Shown in pieces: positions 27,495 to 37,913 of a DNA stretch of 64,000 nucleotides. The position numbers and the translations under genes are program-made. Source of the stretch: Gimesia aquarii (GTDB taxonomy: Bacteria; Planctomycetota; Planctomycetia; Planctomycetales; Planctomycetaceae); NCBI RefSeq assembly GCF_007748195.1, contig NZ_CP037920.1, positions 992,001 through 1,056,000 of the forward strand, read 5' to 3'. The notes below the pieces were generated by a model. It searched no databases. It was not told the origin of the DNA and saw only the letters and a list, made by a program, of their open reading frames with translations. Numbering within the stretch: the first letter of the stretch is position 1; each line of letters begins with the position of its first letter.

Positions 27495-27920
27495 CTATTT
27501 TTTCAAATCAAACGTCACGGTATTCTCTTGATTACCTTTGATCAAGGCATTGAGACCTGATTTTTTGACGTCGTTATATTTTTCAGGAATGAGTGAAATC
27601 GTTCCCATACCAGAGAGATCCTTCGGATCCGGCTTCGTTGAGAAAATGGTCACTTTATTATCGCCCACTGGGGCGCCATCTCCTTTAATGGTTGTCGTCA
27701 CTTCGACAATTTTTCCTCCTTTGATCATTCCTGAAGCAGATCGGCCTGAAGTCGGATGAAAAACGATAGTCCCTTCTTCCAGAGGTTTTCCGTTGAATTG
27801 AACCGTTCCACTTACTGGTGCGACCTCTGGGGCATCGTCAATGTCCCCTCCACAACCGGTAATCATGAGGCTAATCGTGAGTAATAAGAAACAAACGATT
27901 CCTGACTGAGAGCCTGACAT
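27495..27920 (-). CDS. small lipoprotein with carboxypeptidase-regulatory-like fold
   Basis: The protein of about 141 residues has a lipoprotein signal (lipobox ending at C23, MITGCGG) and a beta-sandwich-like body: APVSGTVQFNGKPLEEGTIVFHP, ASGMIKGGKI and GAPVGDNKVTIFS. The pattern is typical of small planctomycete lipoproteins encoded after DUF1559 genes. The ATG at 27920 has a good GAAAGGCGAG site; the frame opens earlier at 27977. The DUF1559 gene lies 132 bases upstream on the same strand. The same pair occurs again at 55871-57532. Function is unknown. Confidence 0.75.
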   Translation of the reverse strand: MSGSQSGIVCFLLLTISLMITGCGGDIDDAPEVAPVSGTVQFNGKPLEEGTIVFHPTSGRSASGMIKGGKIVEVTTTIKGDGAPVGDNKVTIFSTKPDPKDLSGMGTISLIPEKYNDVKKSGLNALIKGNQENTVTFDLKK

Positions 27921-28052
27921 AACTCGCCTTTCAAGTTGGGAGTAGTTTAAATTTTGTATTGAAGGATTTAGATTCAATCATGCCTTACTTCATGCGAATG
28001 GCACAAAGTAAGGTGTATGATTAAATCCATGTTTGAATCGGAAGAGGAAAGG

Positions 28053-28997
28053 TTATCCGCCAAAACCACTCACGGTATTGCCGTCTGCTTTGTCGCCCAG
28101 GTTTCGGTAAAGGTTGCCATCGATATTTTCGCTGAGAAAATGCACACTACCATCGGCCATCGTAAAGAAGGCACCCCCTTCATGTCGGCTGCGAAAACCG
28201 ATGCAGGCATTTGCGTCTCCGGTACTTAAGGTACCCGCGACAAATTCCTCATTCCGGAAATTGATGGGATGTGCCATTGTTCCCCAGCTTTGATAGCCCC
28301 AGTCTTGCCAACGGCAGAAAGGCCCCACGACTTCGCCGATCATTATGGTATTTGTCGTTCCGTCTGTCACCTGGCTGATTTTGGCAGAGTATCCACTACG
28401 GCTGAACATGCCACGTACATCTCGTGATTTCGGAACGCCACCAAATTGGCCATAGCCAGCCCCCGAGGTACCTGGAGTTGTGGCAGCACCGTTGGGGTGC
28501 CCTCCGGCTGAGATGGCGTAGTCTGTTTGTGCGCGCTGGGAGCCACCGGCATCATCTGCCCCGATATCGGTATCCTGAACGAGTGGGTCTGAAGGACATT
28601 CAACTGCTTTGAGTCGTTCTTGCTTCAAGGCGAGATTGGTTCCATGCATTCCATCCGTGCTGAAATTCATTTGATTATAAATGGGTGCCTGATCGATATA
28701 CGGCAGAATACGCACGGTCCAGCTATGACGGATGCGCCATGTTTGTGGTGCAGGTGAACCCGGGTCTCCAGCAGCACAACAGGTTTGCTGAAGAGGGAAC
28801 TGCGAAAACACATCATGATAGTTATGAAAGGCCAGCCCCAGTTGTTTCATATTATTCTTGCAGGAACTACGCCGGGCCGCTTCCCGGGCCTGTTGCACGG
28901 CGGGCAACAGTAACGCGATCAGAATGGCGATAATAGCAATGACAACCAGTAACTCAATCAGGGTAAAACCATGCTTCTGTGAGCGTTTCAGATTCAT
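28053..28997 (-). CDS. DUF1559 prepilin-like protein
   Basis: The product of about 314 residues starts with a type IV prepilin leader ([17 protein letters not shown]; cleavage expected after G10), the conserved [15 protein letters not shown], and a C-terminal motif [17 protein letters not shown] (the H-X9-DG signature). These proteins are expanded in planctomycetes and are presumed to form or decorate pseudopilus-like surface structures, without a proven role. I start at the ATG at 28997. A small lipoprotein gene follows. The upstream spacer contains a perfect inverted repeat at 29199-29228. Confidence 0.9.
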   Translation of the reverse strand: MNLKRSQKHGFTLIELLVVIAIIAILIALLLPAVQQAREAARRSSCKNNMKQLGLAFHNYHDVFSQFPLQQTCCAAGDPGSPAPQTWRIRHSWTVRILPYIDQAPIYNQMNFSTDGMHGTNLALKQERLKAVECPSDPLVQDTDIGADDAGGSQRAQTDYAISAGGHPNGAATTPGTSGAGYGQFGGVPKSRDVRGMFSRSGYSAKISQVTDGTTNTIMIGEVVGPFCRWQDWGYQSWGTMAHPINFRNEEFVAGTLSTGDANACIGFRSRHEGGAFFTMADGSVHFLSENIDGNLYRNLGDKADGNTVSGFGG

Positions 28998-29481
28998 GTC
29001 ACTTTCCTTTGAAAATAAATAAATGAATATCAATACGAGAACATTTATCCCAAAATGGTAGACTTGAATATTCGAGTGATTTGAAAAATACGTTTGTGTT
29101 AAAGCGTGGCTCCCAATAGAATTAACGCGAGTCTCAAATTACATTTTGGGTTCAGGTTAGACATAGTTGAGGTCTACATTCGCATGACGGATCATCGAGT
29201 ATATTAATACATTGGTTCATTAATATACATGCGATTAATATTGTACTCTACAAAGAGTTGCGCAAACTTGTCAACTAATTTCTGACAAGAATTACGATTT
29301 TGGCTTTGTACTACAACGAGAATGCTCACAGGGTGTTCGCAGTTTTTTACTGTGCAAAAATCAGCATTGTGAGCCAAGAAATGGGGTGAGATGACATTCT
29401 TTGTTAAACCCGAATGTCGTCAGTCAGAAAAAAATGGATTCACGATCGCCAGAGAACGCTCATCAAGCCCGGCTTTCAATT
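28998..29481. other. 480-base AT-rich spacer with inverted repeat
   Basis: The spacer lies between the DUF1559 gene (minus, starting at 28997) and the end of a membrane-protein gene (minus, stop at 29482). It contains several ATTAAT words and a perfect 10-10-10 inverted repeat, listed separately. No protein gene is visible. Confidence 0.5.
29199..29228. repeat. perfect inverted repeat, operator-like
   Basis: Ten-base arms GTATATTAAT and ATTAATATAC flank a ten-base spacer, so the arm centres lie 20 bases apart, about two helical turns. It is about 200 bases upstream of the DUF1559 start. The symmetry fits a dimeric regulator site; no T run follows, so it is not an intrinsic terminator. Confidence 0.4.
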
Positions 29482-30552
29482 TTAGCCAGCTACTTTTCGC
29501 ATCAGCAGTTCAAGTGGACCGTGCTTGAAGAATCGCATCCAGACGACCGCGTATATGGTTGCCAGTACGCAGAACGCTAAGGCGGCCAGAAGAGATGCTT
29601 GTGCCGTCTGCGTTCCGAGCATTCCCAGAGCATCGAGTGTGCCCATACCGATGATGATGTGCACGATATAAAGTGTTAACGTTTGACGTCCCGCTGCGGT
29701 GAAAATGTTGAGCAAGTGTGCTCTTTTTAGTGACGATTCCACCAGCAGGCAGAACCCAATAACCGCACAAGCGATGCTGCCACCTGCCAGCATGTAGAAT
29801 GGCATGGGGGGAACCGGCGCGGTCGAGAACAGGATCGCGGCTTCAGTGTCAAGTGAACCAATCGTTTTCACAAGCCAATAGGAGCTGGCTGAAATCAGCG
29901 CGAACGCAGTGGCTCCACTAATTAAAAGTTTTCGTTGTACGGATCGACTCCCCAGGTTGAGACGACTTAGTAAAATTCCAAACAGCAGGAAGGCCAGCCA
30001 GGGGATTACCGGATGCCAGCCGTTGAAGAACAAGTTGCGAACAAAGCCTTGGAGTGTCCAAAAATCATGATAGCTATAAGTCTGCCAGTTCCAGCCTGCG
30101 TCATAATCAAAGAACAGGATCATCCCGACAAAACCAGCAATGAGTGCACTCATTGTTACAACGAGACACCATCCCGGTGCACGTAAAAGCAGAACACCGA
30201 ATAAAAAGTAAAATGCATAATAATGGATAATGTCGGCTTCAAAGATCAGAGAATTAAATAAGCCTACAATTAATAAAAACGCTGCTCGTTTCAGTGTTAC
30301 TTTGAGTGTCTGATTCCAAGCGTGTCGTTTCGTCCCCAGACCTAGTCCGATTCCAGCAAGAACCACAAAGGTAGCCGCCGCTCTTCCCTGTAGCGACTCT
30401 GCAATCTGGCTGGAGAAATTTTCGTCTGCTTCTGGCGCTACCATCACGACATTAAAATTAACAATGACCATACCCACAAGTGCGACAAATCGCGCAAGAT
30501 CAATTCCTTCCAGTCGATTGTGGTCCTTGGGTTTCAAATGCTCGTTACTCAT
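29482..30552 (-). CDS. multispanning membrane protein, DUF418/HGSNAT-like
   Basis: The 356-residue protein has about ten membrane helices. It starts with NRLEGIDLARFVALVGMVIVNF, the entry motif of the DUF418/DUF1624 and heparan-alpha-glucosaminide acetyltransferase-like group, which move acyl groups across the membrane. The histidine proposed as catalytic in HGSNAT is not obvious here. The C-terminal helices AGRQTLTLYIVHIIIG fit DUF418. The gene lies 105 bases downstream of a flavoprotein gene on the same strand. Function is inferred only at fold level. Confidence 0.65.
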   Translation of the reverse strand: MSNEHLKPKDHNRLEGIDLARFVALVGMVIVNFNVVMVAPEADENFSSQIAESLQGRAAATFVVLAGIGLGLGTKRHAWNQTLKVTLKRAAFLLIVGLFNSLIFEADIIHYYAFYFLFGVLLLRAPGWCLVVTMSALIAGFVGMILFFDYDAGWNWQTYSYHDFWTLQGFVRNLFFNGWHPVIPWLAFLLFGILLSRLNLGSRSVQRKLLISGATAFALISASSYWLVKTIGSLDTEAAILFSTAPVPPMPFYMLAGGSIACAVIGFCLLVESSLKRAHLLNIFTAAGRQTLTLYIVHIIIGMGTLDALGMLGTQTAQASLLAALAFCVLATIYAVVWMRFFKHGPLELLMRKVAG

Positions 30553-30657
30553 TTTGCTGTCATCTTTAGAATCGAAACTCGTTTTAAATTCGGGAATACA
30601 AATGGACTGATATCATGTTTGTCGATTTGCATCGAAGCATATTAGATTGAATATGAA

Positions 30658-32436
30658 CTAATGAGGGATTTTGGATTTTCCCAGATACTCGCCTACCAGT
30701 CGGCCGCTGGTAATCGCCCAGGCAATATGCAGGCCGTGTCCCCAGAGAATTTGCCCGCCCATCCCGTTACAACCAATGGCGTATAACCCGGGAATCGGAT
30801 GTCCGCTGTCGTTCAGGGCCTGCAGTTGTTGATTGATGGCGACGCCTCCTTCCGTGGTTGTGAAATAGGCTTTCGCTGGTCCCAATAACACCCAGCGATT
30901 TCCCGTAAGTGCATGTGAATCGTGTGTGCGTCCAAAGGCATCGGGCTTTTGACCGGCAATATACTGATTGAATTGTTCAATTGAGTCGTTCAGATGTTGA
31001 ACATTTAAATTGCGCGCTTGCCCTACAGCGTCCAGTGTCGTTCCTTCGACACTCACATCAGGTCGCAACTTCAGATAATTGTTTACGTAAGCATATGCAA
31101 TTTTAGGAGCCGTCGATATAAAATGTGGCCATTGGCTATAGTAGGCAGCGATTCGTTCATCTAATAAAATGAATGCGGCTTTCCCCGGTTGCTCAGAGAT
31201 TGCGATTTCGCGTTGCGGGGAATCTTTTTCGTTACAGAAACGCCGCCCTTCTGAATTCACTAAAATCGCTCCGTCATCAAACAATGAATTCTCAGGATGT
31301 TGCCAGGTTAAGAGCAGCCTTTTAATCCGCCAGTTGATTAATGCTTGTGGCATGAACGGTACCAGCTGCCCCATCAGTTTTGCCAGGAAACCACTGGTTG
31401 GTATCAATTGTTCAAAGGGATCTCCGGGTGGGGGCACAAAACGTAATTCCGGGCCATAGGTGATGTCCATATTCAGCAGTCGTGCTCCGACTTTCTCGGC
31501 GAGCAGATGTCCGTCACCGCAAGCTTTGGGATTCACGCCTTCGATGGATGTAAATCGATCACCTTTAAAACGTCCGATGAGTTCTGGTGCGTTTGCATAA
31601 TCACCGGCGGCTAACACAACCCCTCGTTTGGCTTTGATCGTTTTTCTTGCTCCCTGAATCAAAGCGATTACACCCGTGACTTCCTGGTCCTCAATAACCA
31701 GTTCGAGAACCGGGGCATCACACACGATCGTTCCTTTTCGCTTCAGAATTTGCGCTTGAAACGCGGCAATGTACGCTTTGGCGTTTGGGACAATATTATG
31801 CATCCGAGGTACACGGTTGGGGGGCTCCGGATTGGGACCGTGAAAATAGAGCCCCATGCCGCGGAGCCATTCCAGAGTTTCCGCCGTCTGTCCCAGAAAG
31901 AAACGACGCAAGGTAGGATTATTCTGGGCTTCAATTTCAGGAATTGCAAATTGCCCCGCGTCTACTTCATGATCATCGGCGTTGTCACTGATGTTCGCCT
32001 CTCGCTGCATCCGGGTTCCGTTTGCGGTAAAGGAACCGATGGCCATGCCTGTTGTGCCGCCCAACTGAGCTTGCTTCTCCAGAACCAGTACACTGGCCCC
32101 CATTTCAAGAGCGCGCACGGCTGCTGCCAGACCGCTGCCACCTCCGCCAACGATAATCACATCAAATTCGACCCGCACGTTGCTTTCTCTCTGTTGAAAA
32201 TCTGTTAGGTGAACCTCTGATGAGAATGGTAGCAGATTCGATGTACGATTGGAAAATGACTGAAACCGTGACTCTATTTCACTTTGGTAAAGAATCACAT
32301 CTCGCGTCAATTCGGTAAACTTTAGTGGTTGCAACTGGATTTGCTTTAAAAGTAGTGTCTCGCTCCAGCCATGCCGAAAGATTCTTAAGATTCTTGACTT
32401 AAACGCATCAACCAAGTACGATCTATTCTTGTTCAC
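30658..32436 (-). CDS. FAD-dependent oxidoreductase, fumarate reductase/ketosteroid dehydrogenase type
   Basis: The frame codes for 592 residues. The FAD fold starts near residue 91 with DVIIVGGGGSGLAAAVRALE, followed by LEKQAQLGGTTGMAIG and the C-terminal GCNGMGGQILWGHGLHIAW, the pattern of flavoprotein subunits that reduce C=C bonds or dehydrogenate ring compounds. The first 86 residues have no counterpart in the family. A GTG at 32178, preceded by GAGAGAAAG, would start the protein directly at the fold and leave a 300-base divergent promoter region, so the true start may be there. It is divergent from the PSD1 gene. Confidence 0.78.
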   Translation of the reverse strand: MNKNRSYLVDAFKSRILRIFRHGWSETLLLKQIQLQPLKFTELTRDVILYQSEIESRFQSFSNRTSNLLPFSSEVHLTDFQQRESNVRVEFDVIIVGGGGSGLAAAVRALEMGASVLVLEKQAQLGGTTGMAIGSFTANGTRMQREANISDNADDHEVDAGQFAIPEIEAQNNPTLRRFFLGQTAETLEWLRGMGLYFHGPNPEPPNRVPRMHNIVPNAKAYIAAFQAQILKRKGTIVCDAPVLELVIEDQEVTGVIALIQGARKTIKAKRGVVLAAGDYANAPELIGRFKGDRFTSIEGVNPKACGDGHLLAEKVGARLLNMDITYGPELRFVPPPGDPFEQLIPTSGFLAKLMGQLVPFMPQALINWRIKRLLLTWQHPENSLFDDGAILVNSEGRRFCNEKDSPQREIAISEQPGKAAFILLDERIAAYYSQWPHFISTAPKIAYAYVNNYLKLRPDVSVEGTTLDAVGQARNLNVQHLNDSIEQFNQYIAGQKPDAFGRTHDSHALTGNRWVLLGPAKAYFTTTEGGVAINQQLQALNDSGHPIPGLYAIGCNGMGGQILWGHGLHIAWAITSGRLVGEYLGKSKIPH

Positions 32437-32489
32437 TAATACTTTCCTTAACGCGTACGACTCCTCCCTCCAGACTAGAATTGTCGGCC

Positions 32490-34883
32490 ATGCGTAGACT
32501 TACGACTCTGATTTTTGCCGCTTGCTGGTTCATCACGAGTGCCTTCTTTGTGGTGACACCCGTTTGGAGCGCAAAAAAGCCATCGGGTAAGTCAGTCCAC
32601 GCGAAAATGGACCCCAAACAACGGGCGTTTTTTGAAAACAAGATTCGTCCGGTACTTGTCAAAAAATGTTACTCCTGCCATTCTTCCCAAGCGGAAGAAC
32701 TGGGCGGCAAACTGCGGATGGATACGCGTGATGGCATGCGCGAAGGAGGCGAATCAGGACCGGCTTTTGTTGAAGGACGACCGAATGAAAGCCTGCTCAT
32801 CCAGGCGTTGCGATACGATGGTCTGGAGATGCCCCCCAATGAGCCTCTACCAGAATCTGTCATCAGTGATTTTGTGACCTGGGTCAAAATGGGAGTCCCG
32901 GATCCGCGTGTCGCTCACCCGTTGATTGCGAAAAAACCAACCGAAGAAACCACTGAAGCGAATCCCGCTCTCTGGTCGTTTCAACCTGTTTCCGATCCTG
33001 TGGTTCCAGCAGTTCAGAATGCAGGCTGGTGTTACGACTCCATCGATCAGTTTATCCTCTCTCGGATTGAGTCAAAAGATTTGAGACCCACCGAAGATGC
33101 GACTCCGGCAACATTGATACGAAGACTGCATTTCGATTTGATTGGTCTTCCCCCGACGGTCGAACAGGTGGAATCGTTCGTTGCCGATTATCAACGCCGA
33201 GGGCAACGGGCCGTTGCGCATCTGGTTGACGAATTACTCGCGTCTCCCCATTTTGGAGAACGCTGGGGTCGGCACTGGCTGGATGTGGCCCGCTACGGAG
33301 AATCCAACGGTAATGATGGTCTGGGTCGTAATCCTACATTCCCTCATGCCTGGCGGTATCGAGATTATGTCATTCAGGCTTTGAATGCTGATGTTCCGTA
33401 TGATCGTTTTCTGACCGAACAGATTGCCGGCGATTTGTTACCTGCTGCGAATCCGGATGAAAAAGACCGCTTGCTGGTTGCCACAGGATTTTTGGCCATC
33501 GGATCAAAACCAGCGAAAGCAATGAATGTCAACTTTGATATGGATGTCGTCAACGATCAAATTGATGTCATCAGCACGGGTGTCATGGGACTCAGCGTGG
33601 CTTGTGCCCGTTGCCATGATCATAAACACGATCCGATTCCCACCAGCGACTACTATGCCATGGCGGGAATCTTTTTAAGCACTGAAACCATGTGGGGCTT
33701 TGCCGCAAATCAACCATTAACAGCGCCGGAAACTCCCTTACATATCCTGAAATCGAAGAACGTCTACATTCATCCGCCGGAAAGCGGTGTGAAACCCGTA
33801 ATTGATAAGCATACTTTGTCGAGAAAAAAGAAGCCGAAAAACATCTACCCTCCTGGAACACCACTGGCGATGGGGGTTCGCGAAAAGAAAAAGCCGGTCG
33901 ACTGTAAAATCAATATCAAAGGGGAATCCAAGAAGCTGGGGCCCAGTGTGCCCCGCGGATTTCTGTCGGCCTGTAAGATTGAACAACCACCCTCCATTAC
34001 AGCGAAGTCGAGTGGTCGTCTGCAACTGGCTGAGTGGCTCACTTCTGCGGATCATCCGCAGACTTCTCGGGTCATGGTCAACCGGATCTGGCTGCACTTA
34101 TATGGTCAAGCACTCGTACGCACGCCGGATGACTTTGGCGTCTATGGTGAACGTCCTACGCATCCTCAATTGCTGGATCATCTGGCAACACGCTTCCGGT
34201 CAGAAGGCTGGTCAATTAAACAATTCATTCGCAATATCGTACTCAGTCGCACCTATCAACTCAGCAGCTTCTGTGATGAGGACATACTGGATTTCGATCC
34301 AGAAAATCGATTCCATTGTCGGCATAATCGGCGTCGTTTAGATGCGGAATCTCTAAGGGACACTATCCTGGCTGTCAGCGGTCAATTGAATTGGGAACCC
34401 GGTCGGGGATCTGCGATTGCGAATGTGGACGAACTCGTGAATAAAGCGAGCAATCTGCATCAACCCAGTAATCATCGCAGTATTTACTTGTGCCTCCTGC
34501 GCCATTCGGAGCCACCAGAACTCTCGGCCTTTGACCTGCCGGATTCCACCAAGCCCGTCGGAAAACGGAATGAAACCACGCTGCCAACCCAGAGCCTGTT
34601 TCTGATCAATAGTTCGTTTCTCATTGATCAGGCACAATACTTTGCTAAAGACATCCTGGCAATTTCGAAACTGGATGAGAGAGGTCGTGTGATTCAAGTT
34701 TATCGAAGAGCTTTGAACCGCGCACCAAGTGACAGTGAATTACAACGATCGCTGACTTTGCTGAAAAATGTGGATTCGGAACTCAAAGAAGAGATTTCTC
34801 AGGACGCGATTCGTCAAGTGACCGTCTGGGCAACCCTCTGTCAGGCTTTGTTATCTACCAATGAATTTCGTTACGTTGATTAA
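32490..34883 (+). CDS. PSCyt1-DUF1549-DUF1553 cytochrome protein, exported
   Basis: The product of about 797 residues has a signal peptide (MRRLTTLIFAACWFITSAFF), a planctomycete cytochrome c domain with haem site CYSCHSSQAEELGGKLRMD (about 55-75), DUF1549 (about 170-390; LHFDLIGLPPT, HFGERWGRHWLDVARYGES) and DUF1553 (about 500-770; RVMVNRIWLHLYGQ, NRRRLDAESLRDTIL). It is at the short end of this family, lacking the lectin-like insert of longer members. I use the ATG at 32490 rather than a TTG at 32481. A DUF1501 gene follows after 15 bases, the usual planctomycete pair. A role in extracytoplasmic polymer oxidation is guessed, not shown. Confidence 0.88.
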   Translation: MRRLTTLIFAACWFITSAFFVVTPVWSAKKPSGKSVHAKMDPKQRAFFENKIRPVLVKKCYSCHSSQAEELGGKLRMDTRDGMREGGESGPAFVEGRPNESLLIQALRYDGLEMPPNEPLPESVISDFVTWVKMGVPDPRVAHPLIAKKPTEETTEANPALWSFQPVSDPVVPAVQNAGWCYDSIDQFILSRIESKDLRPTEDATPATLIRRLHFDLIGLPPTVEQVESFVADYQRRGQRAVAHLVDELLASPHFGERWGRHWLDVARYGESNGNDGLGRNPTFPHAWRYRDYVIQALNADVPYDRFLTEQIAGDLLPAANPDEKDRLLVATGFLAIGSKPAKAMNVNFDMDVVNDQIDVISTGVMGLSVACARCHDHKHDPIPTSDYYAMAGIFLSTETMWGFAANQPLTAPETPLHILKSKNVYIHPPESGVKPVIDKHTLSRKKKPKNIYPPGTPLAMGVREKKKPVDCKINIKGESKKLGPSVPRGFLSACKIEQPPSITAKSSGRLQLAEWLTSADHPQTSRVMVNRIWLHLYGQALVRTPDDFGVYGERPTHPQLLDHLATRFRSEGWSIKQFIRNIVLSRTYQLSSFCDEDILDFDPENRFHCRHNRRRLDAESLRDTILAVSGQLNWEPGRGSAIANVDELVNKASNLHQPSNHRSIYLCLLRHSEPPELSAFDLPDSTKPVGKRNETTLPTQSLFLINSSFLIDQAQYFAKDILAISKLDERGRVIQVYRRALNRAPSDSELQRSLTLLKNVDSELKEEISQDAIRQVTVWATLCQALLSTNEFRYVD

Positions 34884-34898
34884 ATTGACGAGTTAACT

Positions 34899-36284
34899 AT
34901 GAATCACAATCGAAAGAAACCAGTCATGCCTGTCATCTCGCGACGTGAAATGTTACGTTCGGCCTCTTGTGGATTTGGCTATCTGGCACTAACTGCACTT
35001 TGTGGCCAACCATCGTTTGCCCGAGATTCCTCAGTGATTGCCAATCTTTCCGCCAGATCACCACAGTTACCCGCGCGAGCCAAACGCGTGATCTTTTTGT
35101 GCATGAGTGGTGGCCCCGCTCAAATGGATACGTTTGATTATAAACCGCAAACCGGGAAGAAAAAACATCCGGGGTCTGTCTTCAAATTCGATCAGCATGG
35201 AGAAAGTGGTCTCTGGATTTCGGAGCTACTGCCAGAAACAGCAAAACATGCAGACAAGTTATGTGTGCTGAATGGCATGCACGCGGATATTACGAATCAC
35301 GCTCAGTCGTTTCTACAATTACATACGGGTGATCGATTGCGTCCCCGTCCCAGTTTGGGATCCTGGGTTGTGTATGGCCTGGGTACGGAAAATCAGAACA
35401 TTCCGGGTTTCATCAGTCTTTATCCTTCGAAGCCCTCTGTCTATTCCAGTGCATTTCTACCACCCGTTTACGAAGGAACGCCCATTGGCCTTAATACCAC
35501 GAATATGTCGACTGCTACAATCAGTAATATCAAGAGCGAGCATCTTCCCGTTTCTGTCAAACGACAACAACTGGATTTTGTGCAATCTATGAATCGTGAG
35601 CATGCGACTCTTCGTTCCGATGATGCCCGTCTGGACGCCGTTATTGAATCGATGGAGCTCGGTTTTCGGATGCAGATGACGGCTCCTGAATTGCTCGACA
35701 TCAGCCAGGAAACCAAATCGACATTAGAACGCTATCGCGTGGGACAGGGTAAAACGGTTGGTACTTGTAAAGATTCGGACTTTGGACGTCAGTGTCTGTT
35801 AGCACGACGTTTTGCTGAAGCAGGGGTGCGTTTTATTGAAGTCAATCACGGCAGTTGGGATCAACATAAAAACCATCGTGAGGATCTGACTGCAAACTGT
35901 GAATCAACGGATGCTCCGATTGCCGCATTACTGGAAGATCTGGAACAACGTGGTTTACTTGAAGAAACACTGGTTGTCTGGGGGGGCGAATTTGGTCGTC
36001 CCGGTCTGGTCCCCGAAAATGGCAAAAACGAAAGCGGCCACAATGCACGTGGCTTTACGTTCTGGATGGCCGGCGGTGGCATCAAACGAGGGCTTGCTTA
36101 TGGGAAAACCGATCCTACAGGCGCGCGAGCCATCGAAGGCAAAGTTCATTTCCGTGATTTGCATGCCACGATCTTACATCAATTAGGACTGCACCACGAT
36201 CAATTAACGTTCAAACAAGGCGAGCGAGAGTTCCGGCTGACAGGCATTGAAGGTGGGAAAGTTGTCCACGATATCATTGCATGA
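34899..36284 (+). CDS. DUF1501 protein, Tat-exported
   Basis: This 461-residue protein has a twin-arginine signal (R15-R16 in [15 protein letters not shown]) and matches DUF1501, a sulfatase/alkaline-phosphatase-fold family: [57 protein letters not shown] and [18 protein letters not shown]. The histidines and aspartates could bind metal. It follows the PSD1 protein by 15 bases and is surely co-transcribed. Together they form one of the many such pairs in planctomycete genomes. Confidence 0.9.
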   Translation: MNHNRKKPVMPVISRREMLRSASCGFGYLALTALCGQPSFARDSSVIANLSARSPQLPARAKRVIFLCMSGGPAQMDTFDYKPQTGKKKHPGSVFKFDQHGESGLWISELLPETAKHADKLCVLNGMHADITNHAQSFLQLHTGDRLRPRPSLGSWVVYGLGTENQNIPGFISLYPSKPSVYSSAFLPPVYEGTPIGLNTTNMSTATISNIKSEHLPVSVKRQQLDFVQSMNREHATLRSDDARLDAVIESMELGFRMQMTAPELLDISQETKSTLERYRVGQGKTVGTCKDSDFGRQCLLARRFAEAGVRFIEVNHGSWDQHKNHREDLTANCESTDAPIAALLEDLEQRGLLEETLVVWGGEFGRPGLVPENGKNESGHNARGFTFWMAGGGIKRGLAYGKTDPTGARAIEGKVHFRDLHATILHQLGLHHDQLTFKQGEREFRLTGIEGGKVVHDIIA

Positions 36285-36440
36285 TAATAAACTCTACGCT
36301 ATGGTGAGCTGTCAGAGATCTCTCACATTTCCTTATCCGCAAAACCTGAACAGGGTGATGCTGTTCGAAAACAGATGCAATCATGAGCCAGGAAGGTTCC
36401 ACTGTCTGATGACTTGCGCGAGATATGTTCGGAAATTGAC

Positions 36441-37799
36441 ATGCAACATACCCTAAATCAAATTTGCCTTGGTCTCTTTTTGATCTTCTTTTCTCATCAC
36501 GTACAGGCGGCAGAGAGACCTAACTTTCTGATTATTTTCACGGATGATCAGGGACTCAACGATGTCGGCTGTTACGGAAGTGAAATTCCGACACCGAATA
36601 TTGATCAGCTTGCGAAAGAAGGCCTACTGTTTCGCCAATATTATTCCGCCTCTTCGATTTGTACCCCTTCCCGCTTTGGGCTTTTGACAGGCCGCAACCC
36701 AAGCCGCTCTCAGGACCGGTTATTGGGGGCCTTAATGTTTATGAGTACGTTGGATAAAAATCGCGGTATTCAACCTGGCGAAACAACTATTGCTGAAGTT
36801 CTACAACAGAACGACTATCAGACAGCGTTGATTGGCAAATGGCATCTGGGGCACGGAAACAAAACATTTCTCCCTACTTCCCATGGCTTCGATTTATTTC
36901 GCGGACATACAGGAGGGTGTATTGATTATTTCACAATGACGTATGGAAATATTCCCGACTGGTATCACAACCAGCACACTGTTTCCGAGAATGGTTATGC
37001 GACCGACTTGATTACTGAAGAAGCAGAACATTTCTTGAAAGGTCAACAGATTGCCAAAAAACCATTCTTTCTATTTCTTTCTTATAATGCCCCGCATTTT
37101 GGTAAAGGCTGGTCCCCCAGCGATCAAAGTGCGATTAATATTATGCAGGCGCGAGGGTCTGATTTGAAGCGGGTTGGGAATATTAAAGATAAAGTCCGCC
37201 GTGAGTTTGCCGCGATGACTATTGCGCTGGATGATGGAATCGGTCGTGTGATGACTGCGCTAAAAAATAATGGACTCGATCAAAATACTTTGGTGATTTT
37301 TATGACTGACCATGGTGGCACATACGTTTATGGCGGTAGTAATCAACCATTTCGAGGAGCGAAGGCCAGTCTGTTTGAAGGAGGAATTCGTGTTCCCTGT
37401 ATCATGCGCTGGCCTGGGAAAATTCAAGCGGCTACTGAAACAAATGAGGTCACCTGGGCCCTGGATCTGTTTCCAACGATCTGCCAATTGGCAAATGTTG
37501 ATACTGGCGGATTGCTTCTCGATGGTCAGGATATTTCCAGCTTGCTGACAAAGCAAACACCTGTCGGAACCAGAGAGTTGTTATGGCAACTTGGACCACA
37601 CGAAGAATTGAAACGCGGACGATGGACCGCATTACGCCAAGCAGACTGGAAATACATCCAAAATGAAGATGGCGAAGAATTTTTGTTCGACCTTAAAGCC
37701 GATCCTTACGAGAAACAGAATCGAGTAACGGACAAGCCAGGCAAACTGAAAGAACTCCAGAAACGTCGGGATGAGCTTGTGAACGAACTGTCGCCTTAG
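36441..37799 (+). CDS. sulfatase (formylglycine-dependent type)
   Basis: The product of about 452 residues has a signal peptide (about 5-23) and a type I sulfatase domain that hydrolyses sulfate esters outside the cytoplasm. Metal ligands are D35 and D36 in FTDDQG. The modified cysteine is C74 in ICTPSRFGLLTGR, a canonical CxPxR site that needs a formylglycine-generating enzyme encoded elsewhere. K and H residues follow in IGKWHLGHG, and DHGG closes the site. The start at 36441 has GGAA ten bases upstream. Sulfated algal polysaccharide is the likely substrate class in a marine planctomycete; this is inference. Confidence 0.9.
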   Translation: MQHTLNQICLGLFLIFFSHHVQAAERPNFLIIFTDDQGLNDVGCYGSEIPTPNIDQLAKEGLLFRQYYSASSICTPSRFGLLTGRNPSRSQDRLLGALMFMSTLDKNRGIQPGETTIAEVLQQNDYQTALIGKWHLGHGNKTFLPTSHGFDLFRGHTGGCIDYFTMTYGNIPDWYHNQHTVSENGYATDLITEEAEHFLKGQQIAKKPFFLFLSYNAPHFGKGWSPSDQSAINIMQARGSDLKRVGNIKDKVRREFAAMTIALDDGIGRVMTALKNNGLDQNTLVIFMTDHGGTYVYGGSNQPFRGAKASLFEGGIRVPCIMRWPGKIQAATETNEVTWALDLFPTICQLANVDTGGLLLDGQDISSLLTKQTPVGTRELLWQLGPHEELKRGRWTALRQADWKYIQNEDGEEFLFDLKADPYEKQNRVTDKPGKLKELQKRRDELVNELSP

Positions 37800-37913
37800 A
37801 TCGAAACTCTGACCAGAAAACGAATCTCCTTTGACAAGAGGAAACTGCCGTACTACAAGTTGATTCAGGACTACAGGTTGGCAGTCTGAAATTTAAGGAA
37901 AGATGACACCTTC

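Noticed and set aside
33802-34341. 179-residue frame inside the PSD1 gene
   Set aside because: It overlaps the DUF1553 coding region in another frame and has no independent start signal.
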